Program-made: the position numbers and the translations under genes | Part shown: positions 36,192-44,990 of the stretch, piece after piece | How positions within the stretch are numbered: the first letter of the stretch is position 1 | Layout: every line of letters begins with the position of its first letter | The notes under the pieces: generated by a model | Databases searched by the model: none | What the model saw: only the letters and a program-made list of their open reading frames with translations | Told to the model about the DNA's origin: nothing | NCBI RefSeq assembly: GCF_000204135.1 | Contig: NC_015408.1 | Span: forward strand, 496,001 to 560,000 | Direction of reading: 5' to 3' | DNA: 64,000 nt | DNA from: Chlamydia pecorum E58 | GTDB lineage: Bacteria; Chlamydiota; Chlamydiia; Chlamydiales; Chlamydiaceae

Positions 36192-37181
36192 ATGAGTTCC
36201 TCTGCGGTTTTTATAGATATATGCCATGAGATCCTAAACAAACAGAAAGACGCTTTAGATGAGTTTTTTAAGATATTCCATGGAGAAGAGGTTGCCAAAT
36301 TAGCAGAGAGGATACTCCATCATTCTGGTTGGATATTTTTCTCAGGTGTAGGTAAAAGTGGCTATGTTGCAAGGAAGATCGTTGCGACGCTACAGTCTTT
36401 AAGTGAGCGGGCGTTGTTTCTCTCCCATGGGGATCTTCTTCATGGAGACATTGGGGTGGTCCAGGAGGGAGATATCGTTTGTCTCTTTTCAAAAAGTGGT
36501 GAGACCCAGGAGCTTTTAGATAGCCTCCCCTATTTAAAAACCCGAGGAGTAACTTTAGTCGCCATTACTTCCTCTCCGTATTCTAGCTTGGCAATTTCTG
36601 CTGACTTCGTGGTTGTTTTGCCCGTAGTTCCTGAACTAGACCCGTTTGATCTTATCCCCACGACCTCTACAACATGCCAGATGCTCTTTGGAGATCTCCT
36701 TGCAATGATGCTTTTGCAAGGACGGGGAGTGACCCTCTCCACCTATGGAGAAAATCACCCTAGTGGAAAGATCGGCCTCAAAGCAAAGGGAAGAGTCCGG
36801 GATTATATGTTTCCTAAAACGGAGGTGCCTTTTTGCGCTCCTGAAGATACAGTGCATGATACTTTGGAGATCTTTTCCTCATATGGTTGTGGATGTGTAT
36901 GTGTTGTCACTCCGAACTATGAGTTGCTGGGAATTTTTACTGATGGAGACCTGCGCAGAGCCCTAGCGCATTATGGTGGGGAGGTTCTGTCCTTGGCGCT
37001 TAAAGAGGTGATGACAGCACGTCCTCGTGTTGTAGAAAGAGAGGCCGATGTCACTACAGCACTACAAATTATGGAAGCAAGAAATCCTATTACAGCTCTT
37101 CCTGTTGTGAACAATATCACCCAGAATTCTGTCGTAGGTTTGCTCCATGTTCATACGCTCGCAAAAGCTGGTTTGTTGTAG
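36192..37181 (+). CDS. kpsF: D-arabinose 5-phosphate isomerase (KpsF/KdsD type)
   Basis: A 329-residue sugar isomerase that makes arabinose 5-phosphate for Kdo, the inner sugar of chlamydial lipopolysaccharide. The SIS domain has SGVGKSGYVARKI (about 50-62), SHGDLLHGD and FSKSGETQEL. Two CBS domains occupy the C-terminal 130 residues. It corresponds to CT399. Together with lpxK in the same string it makes an LPS-linked cluster. The stop is 14 bases from the rnpB 3' end on the other strand. Confidence 0.95.
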   Translation: MSSSAVFIDICHEILNKQKDALDEFFKIFHGEEVAKLAERILHHSGWIFFSGVGKSGYVARKIVATLQSLSERALFLSHGDLLHGDIGVVQEGDIVCLFSKSGETQELLDSLPYLKTRGVTLVAITSSPYSSLAISADFVVVLPVVPELDPFDLIPTTSTTCQMLFGDLLAMMLLQGRGVTLSTYGENHPSGKIGLKAKGRVRDYMFPKTEVPFCAPEDTVHDTLEIFSSYGCGCVCVVTPNYELLGIFTDGDLRRALAHYGGEVLSLALKEVMTARPRVVEREADVTTALQIMEARNPITALPVVNNITQNSVVGLLHVHTLAKAGLL

Positions 37182-37194
37182 ATTCAGAAAAAAG

Positions 37195-37601
37195 TTCGGA
37201 AGAGAGAGTAAGCCGGATTCTGTCTGCAGGGTGGACAAACGTCTCCCTGAGGGCAACCATTCATCTAGGGGATCTATCTCTAAATCCCTCGAGCGATTAT
37301 GAAAAAACTTATGAGAAGAAAACTTCTCAATTTTGCAGAAACAAAAAAGCTTTTTTCTCTTGCTTCAGATAGGGTTTGCATGTCTATTAAGTCACCTTAA
37401 TAGCTCCTACTCCTAAAGTAGGAATTTTCAGCCTGTCTATAAAACTTTCATTTTATAGCGGAATGTTTTCTGTTGCACTTTCCGTAGCCTCACGGCCCCT
37501 GGAGTTTCTCCAGTATCTTTTCTTATGAAGTCCAGACTTTCCTCTCTTTATGTTTTTTCATTGTGAAAAAGCATAAACAGCGGTTGCCTTTCTCTTCCGA
37601 A
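37195..37601 (-). ncRNA. rnpB: RNase P RNA
   Basis: The minus strand begins TTCGGAAGAGAAAGGCAACC and ends CTTCTCTCTTCCGAA-like bases, so the two ends form a perfect P1 helix of about 11 bp. Inside it are the conserved GAGGAAAGTC-GGAC block near the 5' end and the CAGAATCCGGCTTA block near the 3' end. It is the catalytic RNA that matures tRNA 5' ends. It starts 7 bases after the cdsZ stop on the same strand. Confidence 0.93.
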
Positions 37602-37608
37602 TAACTTG

Positions 37609-38373
37609 TTATACAGCTGCACGACGACGACGACGTTTTGTTATGGAGCTCTCTTGCGTCGCAGCTTGAGATTCCTGCCAGTAGAGGATCCTAGAACAGT
37701 GTTCACAAAAAATTAAGCGGTCTCTTTTTCTTACGAGATTTTCATGCTGAGGAGTTAAAACAATATGACAACCACTACATACGCGGTTTTCTATAGGAAC
37801 AACAACACGATCCTTTTTGTTGTTCAACAGACGCTCATAAATATGAAAAAGCTCAGGATCTGTAGCATTTTTAAGTTCAATGCGCTTCTCCAAAAGCTGT
37901 TTGCCTTCCTCATTGATTTTTTTTATGCTGTCAAAAATCTCTTTTTCAATAATGTTGCTGCTGTTTTCTGTTGATGCCAAGCTCTCTTTTAAAGAAACTA
38001 TGAGATCTTCACTATTCGCTTGCTTATCCATAAGATCACTAAGCTGATGCTCTAAAGCTCGACGTTCCTTATTCGCTGCTGTCATCTCTTGGGTTAATGC
38101 ATTAAATTCATCCATTTTTTTAACTGCAGCTTGCTGAGACTCAAGTTTGTTAATCTGCTCGGAAATTTCTTGAATGCGATTTTCACCCTCTTTAATCTGA
38201 TTCTTCAGAGTTTCCATTTCTGATTCTTTCTCTTGAACCTTTCTACGGATATCTGCCTTGAGTGATTGAACTTTAGAAAGCTCTTTTTGATGCTCTTTCT
38301 TAACCCGCATAAGACGAATCATTTTAATATCAAGCTCTTGAATGGCTAAGATACTTTGAAGGGTGTCATGCAT
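37609..38373 (-). CDS. cdsZ: CdsZ: coiled-coil zinc-ribbon protein of the type III export system
   Basis: This 254-residue protein has a long antiparallel coiled coil (about 15-175), then a zinc ribbon with CSGCH and CEHCSR, and an RRRRR tail encoded by a CGT repeat. It corresponds to CT398, a DUF164/ZNF-type protein reported in C. trachomatis to contact the type III export apparatus and sigma-54 holoenzyme. rnpB follows after 7 bases. The domain layout is certain; the role follows the C. trachomatis work. Confidence 0.9.
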   Translation of the reverse strand: MHDTLQSILAIQELDIKMIRLMRVKKEHQKELSKVQSLKADIRRKVQEKESEMETLKNQIKEGENRIQEISEQINKLESQQAAVKKMDEFNALTQEMTAANKERRALEHQLSDLMDKQANSEDLIVSLKESLASTENSSNIIEKEIFDSIKKINEEGKQLLEKRIELKNATDPELFHIYERLLNNKKDRVVVPIENRVCSGCHIVLTPQHENLVRKRDRLIFCEHCSRILYWQESQAATQESSITKRRRRRAAV

Positions 38374-38554
38374 GAAAATTATTCCTTGCTTAGCTTATGG
38401 TTTCTAAAAATACACTTGCAAAGTGATGAAATTGGAAACAACAATACGAAGAAAAAAGCCAGTTTATCTCTTTTTTGGCAAGAAGTAAAGCTCGTTTTTT
38501 CTTTAAAGGGAGATTCTCTTAGTGAAAAATACGAAACTCTCCCTGTTAAAAAAA

Positions 38555-39604
38555 TTAATTAGAAGTCTCCTCTTCAGGGGCAGCCTTTGCTAAAGGCGCA
38601 TAAGGATCCTGTAGTAAGACAAGGAGAGACGCATTTTTAAACTTCAGGGCAGTATCGTGAATTGCCTCTAGTAAAGCTTTTTTACAGAAAAGATTGCATT
38701 CCATAGGCCAGGTATAGGAGGTGGACTTTGGACGTTTTTCATTCCGAGAGATTTCATAGGCAGAGGAAAACAGAGGAAGAGCTACAACGCTAACTTTTTC
38801 CTCTATAGCTTTTTCTAAGCATTTTACGTATGCACAGAAGGCTCTAGTGTAGTAATGCTCTGTAGTCTCCTCACCTTCTTCTGGGAACTCATCCACTTTA
38901 GGGCCGCGCACATGACCTAAGTACATTGGGGAAGGCCATTCCTTGAAATGCTTGCATAGAGCTACTCGAGCTTCTGTAGGGAAGAAAGGTTCGGGGGCGT
39001 TTATACTGCAATCTCGAGTATCACATGTTAGCCAATCTTTATGCATTTTTGCATAGATTGCATGAGAAAGGTTTGTTGTTTGGGCAATCGTTGCAGAGTG
39101 AGGGTCTATGGTGTTGAAAATCATGGCCCCCCCCTCACATTTTTTAGGAAGCACTCGTGGTGTAGCAGAAAATGGGGCGGAATCTGTCTGGATGCCTAGC
39201 TTAAACTTAGGATTAGACTTTACGCAGTAGAAATCAAAGTTCTGCTGCTGCGTAGATTGCCCATCCATACCACAGACGGTGTGGGCAGGGATTGAAGAGA
39301 AATAGCTGAGCAAAACTTTCTCCCAATCTGGGGTGGGTTTGGCTGTGAGGTGAAGGTAGGACATTATACCAATGACGGTAAGCAAAGCTGTCGCGATAAA
39401 TAGTACAAGAAAAGCCGGGTTAGTCAAAGCTATGGTAAGGCCCACACCTAAGGAGAAGGTCGCTGCGGTTAAAATGGCTAGAAGTATCAAACAGGTAATT
39501 TTGGTAACAAACTTCTGCCTTTGTATGGCAAGTTCTTCTTTGGCAAAAGGTACAGCGCGTATCTGTCCTGCAAAGCTTAAAGATAAAGTCCCGTTGTTCT
39601 CCAT
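38555..39604 (-). CDS. Inc-like membrane protein with macrodomain-like C-terminal domain
   Basis: A 349-residue protein. Two hydrophobic segments at about 36-58 and 62-85 form the bilobed profile of inclusion membrane proteins. The remaining about 260 residues follow the order of a macrodomain: AMIFNT strand, SHAIYAKMHKDW helix, PTEARVAL, MYLGHVRGPKVD, TRAFCAYVKCLEKAIEEKVSVVALPLFSSA, then FKNASLLVLLQDPYA. The usual glycine-rich ADP-ribose loop (STGxYG) is not conserved. A G8 run lies in the EGGAM codons. I infer a host-facing effector that may bind ADP-ribose-like ligands. Neighbour: another Inc-like gene upstream. Confidence 0.7.
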   Translation of the reverse strand: MENNGTLSLSFAGQIRAVPFAKEELAIQRQKFVTKITCLILLAILTAATFSLGVGLTIALTNPAFLVLFIATALLTVIGIMSYLHLTAKPTPDWEKVLLSYFSSIPAHTVCGMDGQSTQQQNFDFYCVKSNPKFKLGIQTDSAPFSATPRVLPKKCEGGAMIFNTIDPHSATIAQTTNLSHAIYAKMHKDWLTCDTRDCSINAPEPFFPTEARVALCKHFKEWPSPMYLGHVRGPKVDEFPEEGEETTEHYYTRAFCAYVKCLEKAIEEKVSVVALPLFSSAYEISRNEKRPKSTSYTWPMECNLFCKKALLEAIHDTALKFKNASLLVLLQDPYAPLAKAAPEEETSN

Positions 39605-39705
39605 AAACCTTTAATTATTATATAACTTAAAAACATTATAACATTTCTGATTTTTTCTTTTAGCTACTTTTTCTTTTAGTTACTTTATTTAGTCGGAAAA
39701 GAGAA

Positions 39706-39999
39706 TTAGGCTAATTTCTTTGAGAGGGAGGGAAGCACCCCAAGAGCCACATAGACTTCATACACAGCCGAGGACAGGGTCTCCTTAGCAAGCAAAGCTA
39801 GAATGGGGAGGATAAGCAAGGATAACAGACATAGGTGATGAACGCAAAACCCTAAGGCTAAAGCTCCTGCTGTAAATGCTAGCAGTGCCAGGGTAAAACA
39901 CATCACTAGGAACACAACATTACATAGCCTTTTTTTAGGCTGGCTTTCTGGAGGAAACAGAGAAACGGGGGAGTCGATTCGTTCAATAGAGGCCGCCAT
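39706..39999 (-). CDS. Small Inc-like membrane protein
   Basis: A 97-residue protein with two long hydrophobic stretches (about 26-52 and 54-74), only briefly separated by His-containing CVHHLCLL, and polar ends. No Sec signal peptide. This matches inclusion membrane protein candidates. It lies 101 bases upstream of the macrodomain-like gene on the same strand, so they may be co-transcribed. No family recognised. Confidence 0.6.
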   Translation of the reverse strand: MAASIERIDSPVSLFPPESQPKKRLCNVVFLVMCFTLALLAFTAGALALGFCVHHLCLLSLLILPILALLAKETLSSAVYEVYVALGVLPSLSKKLA

Positions 40000-40032
40000 G
40001 TTCTTCCATAATTTTATGTAGAGCTCAATATT

Positions 40033-40794
40033 CTATACCAGGGAACCATTTTGTGTCATTTCTAGAGCCCATTGATTTAAGAGTCTTGGTGTTGAGCAAT
40101 AAAAATTTTGAAATTCTTGAAGTGTAATAGGGCCCTGGCACCAATGGGTTTTCTGGGGAAGCTGAGGAAATAATTGAGCGTAAGCGCGTACAGTAGAAGG
40201 GCTAGTCAGGATTATATGTTCATATTGAGAAAATAGGTGTTTTTTTATTGGTCGTGGTTTGACGGTATAGTGCGCATAAGAGAAAAAATGCCAGGAGTTT
40301 TTTTTAAGGAAATCTTTAATAGCTGGGCGAGAAAGTGAAGAGTGGGGGTATAGGAGATAAGAAGTTGTAGGCAGGGTTCGGATTACTGGGAAGACGCCTT
40401 CGCTAATCTCTTCGGATGCCAGTAGTGTTGGTGCTTTAGGAAGAACGTTTCTTATGGTTTCATGTGTTGCTTTACCAATGCAGATATAGCACTTTTTTTG
40501 AAGCAAAGATTTAGAGAAACGTTTACATGCTTTTGAAAGAAATACGGCAGAGGAAGAGGGACTTGTAAGAAGGATATGTGTGGTTAAAGGTAGGTAACGA
40601 AAGGCTTTTTTCAGTTGTGGAGAAGTTTTTGCAAAGGGAACAAGCTGAAGAATAGGGAGGTGGTGAGCGTAGTATTTTTTGGCAGTTTTTTTGTTAAGAC
40701 CTAGATAAAGTGTCCTGGGGTTTTCGGAGACAAACGCATAGGTAGATCTTTTGATTTTATGCTTCATTTTTATGTTTTGGGGCCTAGTTGACAT
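40033..40794 (-). CDS. hemD: Uroporphyrinogen-III synthase (divergent HemD)
   Basis: The 253-residue protein matches HemD in two places: CIGKATHETIRNVLPKAP and the C-terminal IILTSPSTVRAYAQLFP, with a matching ILLTSPSSSAVFL in the first half. HemD closes hydroxymethylbilane into uroporphyrinogen III for haem. The second ATG, at 40767, may be the true start, since the first nine codons are unconserved. It is divergent from glyA across 73 bases. Sequence is far from other HemD, which is typical of the family. Confidence 0.8.
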   Translation of the reverse strand: MSTRPQNIKMKHKIKRSTYAFVSENPRTLYLGLNKKTAKKYYAHHLPILQLVPFAKTSPQLKKAFRYLPLTTHILLTSPSSSAVFLSKACKRFSKSLLQKKCYICIGKATHETIRNVLPKAPTLLASEEISEGVFPVIRTLPTTSYLLYPHSSLSRPAIKDFLKKNSWHFFSYAHYTVKPRPIKKHLFSQYEHIILTSPSTVRAYAQLFPQLPQKTHWCQGPITLQEFQNFYCSTPRLLNQWALEMTQNGSLV

Positions 40795-40867
40795 TTTTCA
40801 GTTTGCAAGTTACGCTGATCTTGCGTTTACAAGTGTTGTTTATATAAGAGAACCTTGAGGGGGAGAA

Positions 40868-42352
40868 ATGGTTATATCAAATCATGAATTTTTAGAAGGT
40901 CGTTCTGTAAATAAACGAGAAAAATTAGCTGCTGTAGCTTATACAGCTGCTCTTGCTCATTTAAAAAATTGTTTCCCTTCTGTCGGGAAGAAGATTATTG
41001 ATGAGTTAAAGAGTCAGCGATCTTGTTTAAAGATGATTGCTTCTGAAAATTATTCATCCCTCTCCGTTCAAGTGGCTATGGGAAACTTGCTCACAGATAA
41101 ATATTGTGAGGGGAGCCCATTTAGACGTTTTTATTCTTGCTGCGAGAATGTGGATGCTATTGAATGGGAATGCGCGGAAACTGCAAAAGAGCTATTTTCT
41201 TCTGAGTATGCTTTTGTCCAACCACTTTCTGGCTCAGATGCAAACTTACTTGCTCTTATGGCGGTACTTACTCATAAAATTCAAACTCCTGCTGTTAAAG
41301 CCTTGGGTTATAAGACCATAAATGATCTTTCAGAAGAAGAGTATATGCAATTAAAGAGAGATATGGCGTCTAGCGTATGTCTAGGACCTTCTTTAAATGC
41401 AGGAGGGCATCTAACTCACGGTAGCGTAAGAATGAGCGTGATGTCTAAATTGATGCGCTGCATATCTTATGGGGTAAATTTTGATACTGAGCTTTTTGAT
41501 TATGATGAGATTGCCCGGTTGGCTAAATTATACAAACCTACAGTGATTATTGCTGGGTATTCCTCATATTCACGTAGATTAAACTTTGCGAAATTTAAGC
41601 AGATTGCAGAGGATTGTGGAGCTGTTCTTTGGGCTGATATGGCACATTTTGCAGGTCTTGTTGCTGGTGGCGTTTTTGTAGGGGAAGAAAATCCTATTCC
41701 TTATGCAGATATTGTCACAACAACAACCCACAAAACATTACGAGGACCTCGTGGTGGGATTGTATTTGCGACTAAAGAGTACGAGGATATTATAAATAAG
41801 GCGTGCCCTTTGATGATGGGAGGGCCCCTCCCTCATGTGATTGCAGCTAAAACCGTAGCTTTTAAAGAAGCTTTATCTGTAGATTTTAAAAAATACTCTC
41901 ATCAGATTGTAGAGAATGCCCGGAGGTTAGCTGAAGGGTTTGTGCGAGAGGGATTGCGCGTGCTTACTGGAGGCACAGATAATCACATCGTGGTTATCGA
42001 TTTGAGGTCTCTGGGGATTTCTGGGAGCATAGCGGAGAATGTTTTAAGTGAAGTTGGCGTTGCTGTAAATCGAAACGCCTTATATTCAGATGCTCAAGGG
42101 AAATGGGATCCTTCTGGTATACGTTTAGGAACCGCAGCGATAACGACCTTGGGAATGGGTGTAGATGAGATGGATGAGGTAGCAGCGGTTATTGTAAAAG
42201 TTTTGCGAAATATTTGCGTAAAACGTAATGCTAATGGTAAAGACGTAGGAGAGCTTGCTGAAGGTATCTTTGAAGAAGCTAGGGGAAGAATCAGTGATCT
42301 ATTGTCGCGTTTTCCTCTCTACCCAGAAATTGATTTGGAAACATTGGAATGA
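40868..42352 (+). CDS. glyA: Serine hydroxymethyltransferase
   Basis: A 494-residue PLP enzyme that interconverts serine and glycine with tetrahydrofolate. The PLP Lys lies in TTTTHKTLRGPRGG, LWADMAHFAGLVAGG holds the PLP-ring Asp/His, and SENYSS binds substrate. It is longer than the usual 420-residue enzyme because of extra segments near residue 150-180. Reports for the C. pneumoniae enzyme describe an alanine racemase side activity, useful since Chlamydia lack Alr. It is followed by clpP after 9 bases. Confidence 0.96.
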   Translation: MVISNHEFLEGRSVNKREKLAAVAYTAALAHLKNCFPSVGKKIIDELKSQRSCLKMIASENYSSLSVQVAMGNLLTDKYCEGSPFRRFYSCCENVDAIEWECAETAKELFSSEYAFVQPLSGSDANLLALMAVLTHKIQTPAVKALGYKTINDLSEEEYMQLKRDMASSVCLGPSLNAGGHLTHGSVRMSVMSKLMRCISYGVNFDTELFDYDEIARLAKLYKPTVIIAGYSSYSRRLNFAKFKQIAEDCGAVLWADMAHFAGLVAGGVFVGEENPIPYADIVTTTTHKTLRGPRGGIVFATKEYEDIINKACPLMMGGPLPHVIAAKTVAFKEALSVDFKKYSHQIVENARRLAEGFVREGLRVLTGGTDNHIVVIDLRSLGISGSIAENVLSEVGVAVNRNALYSDAQGKWDPSGIRLGTAAITTLGMGVDEMDEVAAVIVKVLRNICVKRNANGKDVGELAEGIFEEARGRISDLLSRFPLYPEIDLETLE

Positions 42353-42361
42353 TAGGAGACG

Positions 42362-42946
42362 ATGAATTCTATGCCTGATGGAGAAGCATTGAGGTTACGT
42401 GATTGTTTAGAGAAACAGATTTTATCTAATCGTCGGGTATTTTTTTGTGAGCCTGTAACGGAAAAAAGTGCAGCAGATGCTATCCGCAAACTATGGTACT
42501 TAGAAATGACAGATCCAGGTAAGCCGATTACCTTTGTTATTAATAGTCCTGGGGGATCTGTAGATGCTGGATTCGCGATTTGGGATCAGATTAAGATGCT
42601 TACATCCCCAGTGACTACTGTAGTTACGGGATTGGCAGCGTCTATGGGTTCAGTTTTAAGTTTATGTGCTGCTCCTGGGCGTCGTTTTGCAACTCCCCAC
42701 TCTAGGATTATGATTCACCAGCCCTCTATTGGTGGACCGATTACTGGACAGGCTACAGATTTAGATATCCACGCTAGGGAGATCCTTAAAACCAAAGCAA
42801 GGATTGTTGATGTGTATGTAGAAGCCACTCATCAACCTAGAGATGTGATAGAAAAAGCCATAGATAGGGACATGTGGATGACTGCAGATGAAGCTAAAGA
42901 TTTTGGGCTGCTAGATGGCATCCTCTTTTCTTTCAATGACTTGTAG
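42362..42946 (+). CDS. clpP: ATP-dependent Clp protease proteolytic subunit
   Basis: A 194-residue serine protease subunit. The catalytic Ser is in [12 protein letters not shown], the His in MIHQPSIGG and the Asp in [12 protein letters not shown]. It is one of two ClpP homologs known in chlamydiae (CT431 type). Its 3' end overlaps the dapF start by up to 32 bases. No Clp ATPase gene is in the window. Confidence 0.94.
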   Translation: MNSMPDGEALRLRDCLEKQILSNRRVFFCEPVTEKSAADAIRKLWYLEMTDPGKPITFVINSPGGSVDAGFAIWDQIKMLTSPVTTVVTGLAASMGSVLSLCAAPGRRFATPHSRIMIHQPSIGGPITGQATDLDIHAREILKTKARIVDVYVEATHQPRDVIEKAIDRDMWMTADEAKDFGLLDGILFSFNDL

Positions 42947-43745
42947 ATATCCTATATATTCTGGAGCGGGAAATCGCTTTTTCCTTAAAACAGGCTCTCC
43001 CTCTTCTCCTGCTTTAATCCGTCTGCTGTGCACTCAAGCACATGTAGACGGATTTTTATATTTAGAACCCTCGCAGATAGCAGATGCAAAGTTGGCCATC
43101 TTTAATGCCGATGGTTCTCGTCCTACAATGTGTGGGAATGGCTTACGTTGTGCTATTGCCTATCTTGCACAGAAGTTAGAGAAGCCACAGATCACTATAG
43201 CTACAGATCAAGGGGTATACTCGGGAGTATATTTTTCTTGGGAGCGAGTTCTTGTAGATATGACATTGCCGGAATGGAACTTCTCATCTCATGAAATCGT
43301 TTTAAGTGGACTAGGGAAAGTACAGGTATTTTTTATCCATACGGGAGTGCCTCATCTTGTGGTATTTTGCCCCGAGATTGCTTCTATAGATGTTGCAGTG
43401 CTTGGGAGGGAGTTGCGTTACCATACTACATTTGCTCCTTCGGGAGCAAATGTGAATTTTGTGGAAATTTTTAGCGAGCAGCAATTAAGAATACGTACGT
43501 ATGAACGTGGACTAGAGAGAGAAAGTGCTGCATGTGGGACGGGATGCATTGCTGCTGTAAAAACAGCTTTGTTTCGTGGTTTTGTAAAACAGGGTGAGGT
43601 TATAGTCCATGTATCCCAGGAGAGCATGAAAGTTTTTATAGAAGGAGAGCGTATATATTTGGAAGGTCCTGTAACTATAGAATCGTCGGGGAGGCTAGAA
43701 AACCAGGGGGAGGCCTTATCTTCTAGCATGGAGAAAGATGTATAG
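42915..43745 (+). CDS. dapF: Diaminopimelate epimerase
   Basis: A 276-residue cofactor-free epimerase that makes meso-diaminopimelate for peptidoglycan. The two catalytic Cys lie in [10 protein letters not shown] and ACGTGCIAA, and SGAGNRFF near the start and GANVNFVE are conserved. In C. trachomatis this enzyme also racemizes glutamate, replacing MurI. The start is uncertain: the ATG at 42915 or that at 42936 ([10 protein letters not shown]) may be used, both inside clpP. It corresponds to CT430. Confidence 0.94.
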   Translation: MASSFLSMTCRYPIYSGAGNRFFLKTGSPSSPALIRLLCTQAHVDGFLYLEPSQIADAKLAIFNADGSRPTMCGNGLRCAIAYLAQKLEKPQITIATDQGVYSGVYFSWERVLVDMTLPEWNFSSHEIVLSGLGKVQVFFIHTGVPHLVVFCPEIASIDVAVLGRELRYHTTFAPSGANVNFVEIFSEQQLRIRTYERGLERESAACGTGCIAAVKTALFRGFVKQGEVIVHVSQESMKVFIEGERIYLEGPVTIESSGRLENQGEALSSSMEKDV

Positions 43746-43847
43746 TTTAGGATAGTTGACATGAGGAAGGATGATCTTTATTTTAGGGATTTTAGAGTGC
43801 AGGATAGATCTTGCTCTCTAACTACGTTTTTTTTATAATCGCAGCTT

Positions 43848-44837
43848 ATGACTGAGTATCCTGTCCCACAAAATCCCCTTTTGCTTCGTGCTCTTCGCCT
43901 TATGGACGCGTTTTCTAAATCTGACGATGAGCGGGATTTCTATCTTGATCGTGTCGAGGGGTTTATTCTTTATATTGATTTAGATAAAGATCAGGAAGAT
44001 CTTGATAAGATTTATCAGGAGCTCGAGGACAATGCTGAACGGTATTGTTTAATCCCCAAGTTAACTTTTTATGAAATTAAAAAGATCATGGAGACGTTCA
44101 TTAATGAAAAGATCTATGATATTGATACTAAGGAAAAGTTTTTAGAGATTCTTCAATCTAAAAATGCAAGAGAGCAGTTTTTAGAGTTTGTCTACGATCA
44201 CGAATCTGAGTTAGAGAAATGGCAGCAGTTTTATGCTGAGCGTTCGCGGATCCGAATTATTGAATGGTTGCGAAATAATAAGTTTCATTTTGTCTTTGAA
44301 GAGGATTTGGATTTCACTAAGCATGTATTAGAACAGTTAAAGATCCATTTGTTCGATGCTAAGGTGAGCAAAGAAATCACCCAGGCGCGTCAGCTGCTTG
44401 CCAATAAGGCTAAGGTGTATTACTCCAATGAAGCTTTGAATCCGCGTCCTAAGCGGGGGCGCCCTCCGAAGCAGTCTGCAAAAGTAGAGACAGAAACCAC
44501 GATTTCTAGTGACATTTATACTAAGGTCCCTGCGATAGCACGGCGGTTTCTATTTTTACCGGAGATCTCTTCGGCCTCTTCGATTACTTTTTCTGAGAAG
44601 TTCGATACAGAGGAAGAGTTTTTGGCGAATCTTCGTGGATCAACGAGACTTGAAGATCAGTTGAACCTTGCAAATCTCTCTGAGAGGTTTGCGTCATTAA
44701 AAGAGCTTTCTGCAAAGCTTGGCTACGATTCTGAGTCTGGCGAAGACCTTTTCAGTGGAGACGACGATGATGATGAGGAGGAAGAAGTCTCTTTGAAGCC
44801 TAAGACTGGCAAGCGTGGCCGCAAAAAAGCAACATAA
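43848..44837 (+). CDS. UPF0158 family protein with AT-hook-like motif
   Basis: A 329-residue chlamydial protein of the CT429 type. The first two thirds are charged and helical, with a UPF0158 region (DLDKDQEDLDKIYQELED; FLEFVYDH; RIIEWLRNN). PKRGRPPK near residue 203 is a textbook AT-hook core, and the C-terminus repeats KRGRKK after an acidic tract of ten Asp/Glu. This layout suggests nucleic-acid contact, which is inference; no enzymatic motif is present. The ATG follows a T-rich, AT-rich region. Confidence 0.75.
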   Translation: MTEYPVPQNPLLLRALRLMDAFSKSDDERDFYLDRVEGFILYIDLDKDQEDLDKIYQELEDNAERYCLIPKLTFYEIKKIMETFINEKIYDIDTKEKFLEILQSKNAREQFLEFVYDHESELEKWQQFYAERSRIRIIEWLRNNKFHFVFEEDLDFTKHVLEQLKIHLFDAKVSKEITQARQLLANKAKVYYSNEALNPRPKRGRPPKQSAKVETETTISSDIYTKVPAIARRFLFLPEISSASSITFSEKFDTEEEFLANLRGSTRLEDQLNLANLSERFASLKELSAKLGYDSESGEDLFSGDDDDDEEEEVSLKPKTGKRGRKKAT

Positions 44838-44919
44838 ATTCTTAATATCTCTATCTTTACATTTTCTTTAAGAATCTGTAGTTTCTTGCTCTTTCTTTTT
44901 TTACAGGATTTATTTTATA

Positions 44920-44951
44920 AATATTTTAAATTCATTTTGATTTAAAATATT
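44920..44951. repeat. 12-bp perfect inverted repeat upstream of the large Inc-like gene
   Basis: AATATTTTAAAT and ATTTAAAATATT flank an 8-base spacer, 39 bases before the ATG at 44991. It is entirely A/T and could be an operator, a curved element or a weak hairpin. Confidence 0.6.
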
Positions 44952-44990
44952 AGATTTAAGTTAGTAGCCCATTTTTTATTAAAATAATTT

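Noticed and set aside
38356-38562. 68-codon plus-strand ORF between cdsZ and the macrodomain-like gene
   Set aside because: No ribosome binding site, partly antisense to cdsZ, and no protein-like composition.
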